6,016 bases of DNA from CAZCPB01 sp964500365. Lineage in GTDB: Bacteria > Planctomycetota > Phycisphaerae > Phycisphaerales > UBA1924. Positions 1 to 6,016 of this stretch are shown here, in pieces; position 1 is the first letter of the stretch; each line of letters begins with the position of its first letter. Location: contig CAZCPB010000251.1 in NCBI GenBank assembly GCA_964500365.1, forward strand, positions 1 to 6,016, written 5' to 3'. The notes under the pieces are model-generated. The model ran no database searches. It worked only from the letters and a program-made list of their open reading frames with translations, and was not told the origin of the DNA. The position numbers and the translations under genes were made by a program.

Positions 1-399
1 CCCGTTCATGGCGAGCATGCCGATGATCGCCGTGAACGCCGCGAGCAGGACGCCGCACTCGAAGGTGATCGGGATGAACGCCGGCCACGAGAAGAACGGC
101 TTGCCCTGCGTGACCAGCGCGTATCCGTGCACGCTCATCCACCACTGCATCAGAATCCCCAGCCCGGCCCCCGTCAGCCCGACCACCGCGACGAGCATCG
201 GGAGCACGGTGCGGCGGATGCCCATCGCCTCCTCGAGGCCGTGGATCGGGAAGGGCGTGTGCACGTCCCACCGCGTGTACCCGGCGTCGCGGAACTTCTC
301 CGCGGCGTGGTAGACGGCGGCGGGCGTGTCGAACTCGCCGTAGATCCCGTGAACCGGGACGCCGGATTCGGTAGTGAAGACGCGGGTCGCATGCGCCAT
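1..399 (-). CDS. actD: ActD, DUF3341 membrane subunit of Alternative Complex III (partial, C-terminus off the left edge)
   Basis: The first 133 codons are present, and the frame is still open at position 1. The product begins MAHATRVFTTESG and has a small soluble N-terminal part (about residues 1-60) followed by two membrane helices, roughly residues 64-88 and 105-131. The stretch TPFPIHGLEEAMGI (residues 48-61) and the second-helix stretch FIPITFECG (108-116, with an acidic E114 inside the membrane) match what I know of DUF3341/ActD proteins. In the known complex ActD is a two-helix subunit at the periphery of the membrane core and carries no cofactor; its exact role is not settled. The start ATG (399-397) lies one base after the actC stop and is preceded by a GGAGG ribosome binding site inside the end of actC, so translation is probably coupled. 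The missing C-terminal part should be short. actE and actF are expected next, outside the window. Confidence 0.93.
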   Translation of the reverse strand, partial: MAHATRVFTTESGVPVHGIYGEFDTPAAVYHAAEKFRDAGYTRWDVHTPFPIHGLEEAMGIRRTVLPMLVAVVGLTGAGLGILMQWWMSVHGYALVTQGKPFFSWPAFIPITFECGVLLAAFTAIIGMLAMNG

Positions 400-400
400 G

Positions 401-1956
<1,556 letters not shown>

Positions 1957-1960
<4 letters not shown>

Positions 1961-4900
1961 GCGTGAACTCCTGACGCGCCGCCCAGCACGTTGAGGCTCA
2001 GGGCGTAGCCCGAATCTTCGCGGCGCCGGCGCGGCTCGACGCGGAACGCGTGGTCGCCGCCGGTCTTCTCGCCGGGGCTGTGCTCGTGCCCGTGGTCGTG
2101 ATCGTGGTGGAACGGGTCCTCCCACGAGTGCTTGCGCTCCTCCGAGACCAGGCGAGGGTTGGGGTTGCGGACCTTGACGAGGTAGCTGGTGCGCGGACGC
2201 GTGTTCAGGTACCCGAGCAGGGCGTAGGAGCGGTCGCTCTTGACCGTCTTGCTGACGCGGCTCTCGGGGTCCAGCAGGTCGCCGAAGACGATCGAGTCCG
2301 ACGGGCAGGCCTGCTGGCAGGCGACCTGGAAGAACCCGTCGGGGATGTTGGCCAGGTCGTGCAGGCGCGTCTCGATCCGCGCCGCGTTGATCCGCTGGAT
2401 GCAGTACGTGCACTTCTCCATCACGCCGCGCATCCGCACGGTGACGTGCGGGTTCTTCTGCATCCGCTCGATCTCGTCGATCTTCTCGCGCAGGCGGGGC
2501 GGGATGAAGTTGATGTTGATCTTGTTGTGCGCGTTCGAGCCGGTGACCCCGCCGCGCTCCGGGGCGATCTTCTCGAGCGTCTCGCGCCCGAGGTAGTCGC
2601 CGTTGAACTTGAGCTTGCCGTACTCGAAGAAGTTGAAGCGCCGGACCTTGTAAGGGCAGTTGTTCGCGCAGTACCGCGTGCCGATACAGCGGTTGTACGT
2701 CATGTAGTTCAGGCCCTCGGGGCCGTGCACGGTCGCGTTGACCGGGCACACCGTCTCGCACGGCGCGTTCTCGCAGTGCACGCACGCCACCGGCTGGTGG
2801 AGCATCTCATCGGGCTCGGCGATCACCTCGTCCTGGCCCGCGTGCGTGTCGAACGTGGTGAAGTAGCGGTCCACGCGGATCCAGTGCATCGACCGGCCCT
2901 TCTGCGTCTCGCGCTTCCCCACCACCGGGATGTTGTTCTCCGCCTGGCAGGCGATCGTGCACGCCCCGCACCCCGTGCAGGTCGAGAGGTCGATCGTCAT
3001 CCCCCACTGCGGGCGCGTCGAGAAGGCCGAGCCGGTCTTCGCGTCCCCCTTGGACTCGTTCAGGGGGTTCTCGTACGCGGAGATGTTCGGCGGCGTGTGC
3101 GAGAGCTCGCCGAGCCGCTCAGCGAAGTTGATCGCCTGACGCGTCCCGTAGATCGGGTGCTTCGCGTAGCTGCCTTCCTTGTGGTGCTTCTGGAACGCCG
3201 GGAGATCGACGGCCCGCACGATCGCCGTCCGACCTTCCATCGACCAGTGCTGCTGCGTGCTCGAGATCGGGTACTCGCCGGCGGCGGCGCTGACGCTCAG
3301 CCCCCGCGCCCACATCGCCCCGACGGGGCGCAGCGGGTTCACGTCGACCCCCACGCCATCGCCGACCAGCCCGCTCACCCGCCTGCCGTACCCCACCGTC
3401 AGGATGACCGTGTGCTCGGCCATCCCCGGCAGCAGCCACACCGGCGCCGTGACGGACCGGCCGCCCAGCGTGAAGGTCGCCAGTTGCCCGTCGGGGAGTT
3501 TGTCGGTCAGGGCATCCGGCGTGAGCCCCAGTTCGGCCGCGGTGCGCGGGCTCATCAGGGCCGGGTTGTCCCACACGTTCCGGGTGCCGGTCTCGGGGAG
3601 TTCCTGAAGCCACGGATTGCCGGCGAAGCACCCGTCTCCCGCCGCGCTGGCGTGGAATCTGACCTCGAGAGCGTCCTTGGTCGGCGCCGGGCCGGGCGGG
3701 GGCATCGCCGCGACCGCGCCGGCGACCTTGCCCAGGTCGCAGTCGGGCGCCTTGCCCTCCGGCGCCGAGCCGGCCAGCACGCCGTCATGGAGCGCGCGCC
3801 GCCATGCCTTGTCGAAGCCGGCCTCGCCCAGCCGCTCCTTCCACGCCGCGCGCACGATGTCGTAGCCGGAAAGCTTCATCACGGCCGGGTGAGCCCGGCG
3901 CGCGGCGTCCCGGGCCGTCTTCTCGCTGCGGGTGGCGTCGCCGAGGATCGCCCCGATCGCGTCGAGGTCCTTGCTGATGTGCGCCGCCTCGTCGGCGCTG
4001 AGGCCGAACGATGCCCGGGCCTGGTCGAGCGTCATGGCGCCCGGCACGACCGAGGACGCGGCGATCTCCCGGCGGGACATGGTCAGCAGCGACAACAACT
4101 CGATGTCGCTCATCGCGGGCTCGTACAGCGGCGCGATCATGGGCTGGATCGGTGAGACCGTCCCGTCCAGCGACTCGGTGTCGCCCCACGCTTCGAGGTA
4201 GTGCGCCCCGTTGAGGGTCCACGTGCTCGCGTCGGCGGTTTCCGTCGCCTCGACCGAGAGCGTGACCCGGTTGGGCGCCTTGGCGAACGCGGCAGCGAAA
4301 TCTCCCGCCCCGCCGGGCGCGTCGTAGACCGGGTTGGCGTTCAGGCACACCACCGTCCCCACCGCGCCGGCGTTCAGCCGCTTGATGAGGTCGGCGAGCT
4401 GTGCGCCGGAATCGGCCGCTTCCTCGGCGCTCATGGGCACCAGCGAGACGGTCGAGCCGATCGAATCGAGCGCCGCGTTGATCGCGTGCGCCAGGGCGTG
4501 GATCTCCGGCGGCTGCGACGGGCCGGCGACGACCAGGGCGCCGCGGCCTTCGCGCGCCCGGCGCAGGTCGTCTGCGCAGGCGTTGACGAACGCCTCGTTG
4601 ATGTCCGCGCCGGGCGCCTGCTCCGCCCCGCGCACCGCCTCGAACAGCTTCCCCGCCGAGGGGAGGTCCCTGAGGATCGCCCTCGCCACCGCCAGGGCGA
4701 ACGCGCCGACCCGCGAGGGCGCGACCCTCAGCCGGTGATCGGCCTGCGCGCCCGTCACGGAAAAGCCGCTCTCGACCACGTACAGGCGGCTCATGTCGTC
4801 GGCCGACGTCTCCGGCCGGCGCGTGCTGGCGAACTCGCGAGCGTTCGGCATCGCCCCGGCCTCGCCCCACGACGCGGTCTGCAGGAAGTCGCGGTCCAGC

Positions 4901-5757
4901 GACAGGATGACCTTCGCCTTGTCCAGGTGCAGACGCTCGCGCATCGGGGCGCCGAACGCGATCTCCGTACCCCTTGCCGCGCCGGGCGTGTGGAGCGCGT
5001 CGTAGCTCACCCACGTCGCCCGCGGCCAGCGCTGCAGGACCCGCGCCTTGACCACCTCGAAGGTCGGGCTTGTCCGCTTGGACGCGATGAACGCCAGCCC
5101 GTCGCCCTTGGTCTCGTCCACCTGTGCGAAGTGGCGGGCGGCCCAGATCTTGAAGTCGTCCCACGTCGCGCCCTCCCGGCCGCGGACGGGGTTCACGTAC
5201 GTGGGCGACTTCAGGCGGTCCGGGTCGTAGAGACCAAGCACGCTCGCCTGGGCCCAGATGGAACTGCGTCCCCGGTTGATCGGGTGCAGCGGGTTGCCCT
5301 CGACCTTGGTGGGCCGGCCCTCGTGCGTCTCGACCAAGAGCCCCTCTGCGCCACCGCCGGGCAGCGGCATGCTGGTCGCGTAGTACAGCGCCTTGCCGGG
5401 GACGATCTCCTCCGGCACTTCCTTGCTGTACGTCAGGATCTTGTGGTCGGGCTGGCGGCAGCCGGGGATCGTCGCCGCGCCCGCAAGGGCCAGCGAAGCG
5501 CCCATGAGCTTCAGAAAGTCGCGGCGGCTCTCGCCGTCGGTTGTCCGTTCCAACTCGCTCGCGCCGGCGGGGAACTCTCGCTCGAGAAACTCGCGGAACT
5601 CCGGGGTGTCGCTCAGCTCGCCCGCGCTCCGCCACACCCGCGGCGCGCCCGCGCCGCCGGTGGTCATCAGCGTGCGCGTCGTACCCGCGAGTTCGGCCTT
5701 GCCGGGCCGCCGCTTGTCACCCTTCGTCGTCGAGGGGCATTGATCGGTGTGGATCAT
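1957..5757 (-). CDS. actB: ActB, iron-sulfur subunit of Alternative Complex III (molybdopterin-oxidoreductase-like plus ferredoxin-like regions)
   Basis: A 1266-residue periplasmic electron-transfer subunit that links the quinol site of ActC to the hemes of ActA/ActE. The N-terminal region has the family segment VWRSAGELSDTPEFREFL (41-58), then the twin-arginine motif SRRDFLK (77-83) and a hydrophobic stretch ending IPGC (97-100). C100 could be a lipidation site, though Pro at -2 is atypical. Residues about 104-900 resemble molybdopterin oxidoreductases (for example GNPLHPINRG and GLYDPDRLKSP) but lack the N-terminal Cys cluster, as is known for ActB, which binds no molybdenum cofactor. Residues about 920-1155 are ferredoxin-like: C927/C930/C933/C937; C992/C995/C1000/C1004; C1024/C1030/C1034; and C1116/C1119 with C1147/C1151. 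These 15 cysteines fit three [4Fe-4S] clusters and one [3Fe-4S] cluster; T1027 stands where the missing Cys would be. A His-rich run (1217-1226) precedes the C-terminus. The start is uncertain: ATG at 5757 has a weak AAGG site, while ATG at 5667 (M31) gives a more family-like N-terminus without a clear site. The stop overlaps actC by ATGA. Confidence 0.96.
1968..1972 (-). promoter_or_regulatory. Ribosome binding site of actC, inside the actB 3' end
   Basis: AGGAG on the minus strand lies 7 bases before the actC ATG at 1960-1958 and within the last codons of actB. Together with the ATGA stop/start overlap it fixes the actC start and points to translational coupling of ActB and ActC. Confidence 0.8.
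5511..5529 (-). other. Twin-arginine export motif of ActB
   Basis: This stretch encodes SRRDFL and neighbouring residues at about positions 77-82 of the longest ActB reading. It is followed by a hydrophobic run rich in Leu, Ala and Gly. The motif lies far from the N-terminus (about 47 residues in even if translation starts at M31). This matches the recognised extended Tat region of MoCo/4Fe-4S ActB-type proteins, and implies folding with iron-sulfur clusters in the cytoplasm before export. Confidence 0.8.
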
Positions 5758-5812
5758 CGCTTCGCCTTACTCAGCACTGCAACCGCCCGCGGTGTCCGCG
5801 GCGCTGACACCT
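5758..5812 (-). other. actA-actB spacer with two overlapping inverted repeats
   Basis: This 55-base spacer is the only clear intergenic gap in the window. On the minus strand it contains GGTGTC and GACACC (paired arms at 5806-5811 and 5791-5796, 9-base loop). It also contains two copies of CCGCGG (5796-5801 and 5787-5792) separated by three bases. The two hairpins share bases, so only one can form at a time. No T-run follows, so it does not look like an intrinsic terminator. It could stabilise or mark a processing site in the mRNA between actA and actB, but in such GC-rich DNA it may be chance. Confidence 0.4.
5765..5768 (-). promoter_or_regulatory. Weak candidate ribosome binding site of actB
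   Basis: AAGG on the minus strand is 7 bases before the first actB ATG (5757-5755). It is a short match, weaker than the sites before actC and actD. The alternative ATG at 5667 has no comparable purine-rich stretch before it, so this modestly favours the longer protein. Confidence 0.4.
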
Positions 5813-6016
5813 CTAGTAATGGCACGCCCCGCAGTTGGTCGGCGGGTTTAGTTTCAGCGCTTCGATCTGCGCCGCGACCTCCCCGCCGTCCTTGCCCGGG
5901 TCGCCCGCCCGCTGCTTGAGGTGCTCCTCGACCCACTGCAACTGGGTCACGCGGTCGGGCGGGACGAGGTTCGGCGCCGGCTCGCGGTGGCACTCGAGGC
6001 ACCACCCCATCGTCAG
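5813..6016 (-). CDS. actA: ActA, multiheme cytochrome c subunit of Alternative Complex III (partial, C-terminal 67 residues)
   Basis: Only the end of the gene is present; the frame is open to the right edge, entering with residues L-T-M-G-W, so the ATG at 6010 is an internal methionine and not the start. The fragment has two c-type heme motifs, CLECH (5987-6001) and CGACH (5819-5833). The second is followed by a single Tyr and the TAG stop. The segments MGWCLECHREP and LNPPTNCGACH resemble the end of ActA, which in characterised complexes is a pentaheme cytochrome c with an N-terminal membrane anchor that carries electrons away from the iron-sulfur chain of ActB. The remaining hemes and the anchor must lie beyond 6016. 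Position just upstream of actB in the same direction supports the call. Alone, the fragment could belong to another cytochrome c7/class III-type multiheme protein, but the context makes ActA much more likely. Confidence 0.9.
   Translation of the reverse strand: MTMGWCLECHREPAPNLVPPDRVTQLQWVEEHLKQRAGDPGKDGGEVAAQIEALKLNPPTNCGACHY

Noticed and set aside
1961..2785. Upstream extension of the actC frame to an ATG at 2785
   Set aside because: The extension is Arg/Pro-rich, lies inside the iron-sulfur region of actB and does not resemble ActC. The ATG at 1960 has a strong ribosome binding site and an ATGA overlap.
2050..4155. 701-codon open frame on the plus strand, opposite actB
   Set aside because: Its product is low-complexity, dominated by Arg, Ala, Val and Leu, with no recognisable domain. 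It lies antisense to clearly conserved ActB sequence, as expected of GC-rich codon bias.
3785..5635. 616-codon minus-strand frame inside actB
   Set aside because: Alternate-frame shadow rich in Arg, Gly and Pro. The overlapping frame carries the Tat motif and family segments, so I see no reason to infer a nested gene or a frameshift.
5787..5811. Intrinsic terminator between actA and actB
   Set aside because: Stems are only 6 bp and no T-run follows on the minus strand; a stop in transcription here would also split a functional complex.
4201..5919. 572-codon open frame on the plus strand over the start of actB and the end of actA
   Set aside because: It has the same Arg/Ala/Gly-rich shadow composition, and it crosses actB, the spacer and the ActA C-terminus with no motif of its own.

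Overview
The window holds most of a compact, all-minus-strand operon for Alternative Complex III (ACIII), the quinol-oxidising respiratory complex that replaces cytochrome bc1 in many bacteria. Read 5'->3' on the minus strand, the order is actA (3' end only, entering at the right edge), actB (complete, 1266 codons with the first ATG), actC (complete, 519 codons) and actD (5' part only, leaving at the left edge). This is the canonical actABCD order. actE and actF would be expected beyond position 1 and the other hemes of ActA beyond position 6016.

The DNA is very GC-rich, which opens long spurious frames on both strands; no second gene set is supported. The extended Tat region of ActB, the high GC and the gene order fit a Planctomycetota-like (perhaps Phycisphaerae-like) bacterium, but a few genes cannot settle the phylum.

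Layout: 5813-6016 encodes the C-terminus of ActA with two CxxCH heme sites. A 55-base gap (5758-5812) holds two mutually exclusive inverted repeats and a weak ribosome binding site. actB (1957-5757) has a recessed twin-arginine motif, a degenerate molybdopterin-oxidoreductase-like region and a ferredoxin-like region with ligands for three [4Fe-4S] clusters and one [3Fe-4S] cluster. actB and actC overlap by the four bases ATGA. actC (401-1960) is an NrfD/PsrC-type membrane protein. One base separates its stop from actD (1-399), a DUF3341 membrane protein.

Working model, from family knowledge: ActC, with its homologue ActF, sits in the membrane and takes electrons from quinol. The iron-sulfur clusters of ActB pass them to the hemes of ActA and ActE, and then to a cytochrome c or directly to a terminal oxidase. 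ActD is a small membrane subunit packed against this core. I see no undescribed system. The points worth a second look are local: the actA-actB spacer, the uncertain ActB start, and the histidine-rich tails of ActB and ActC.
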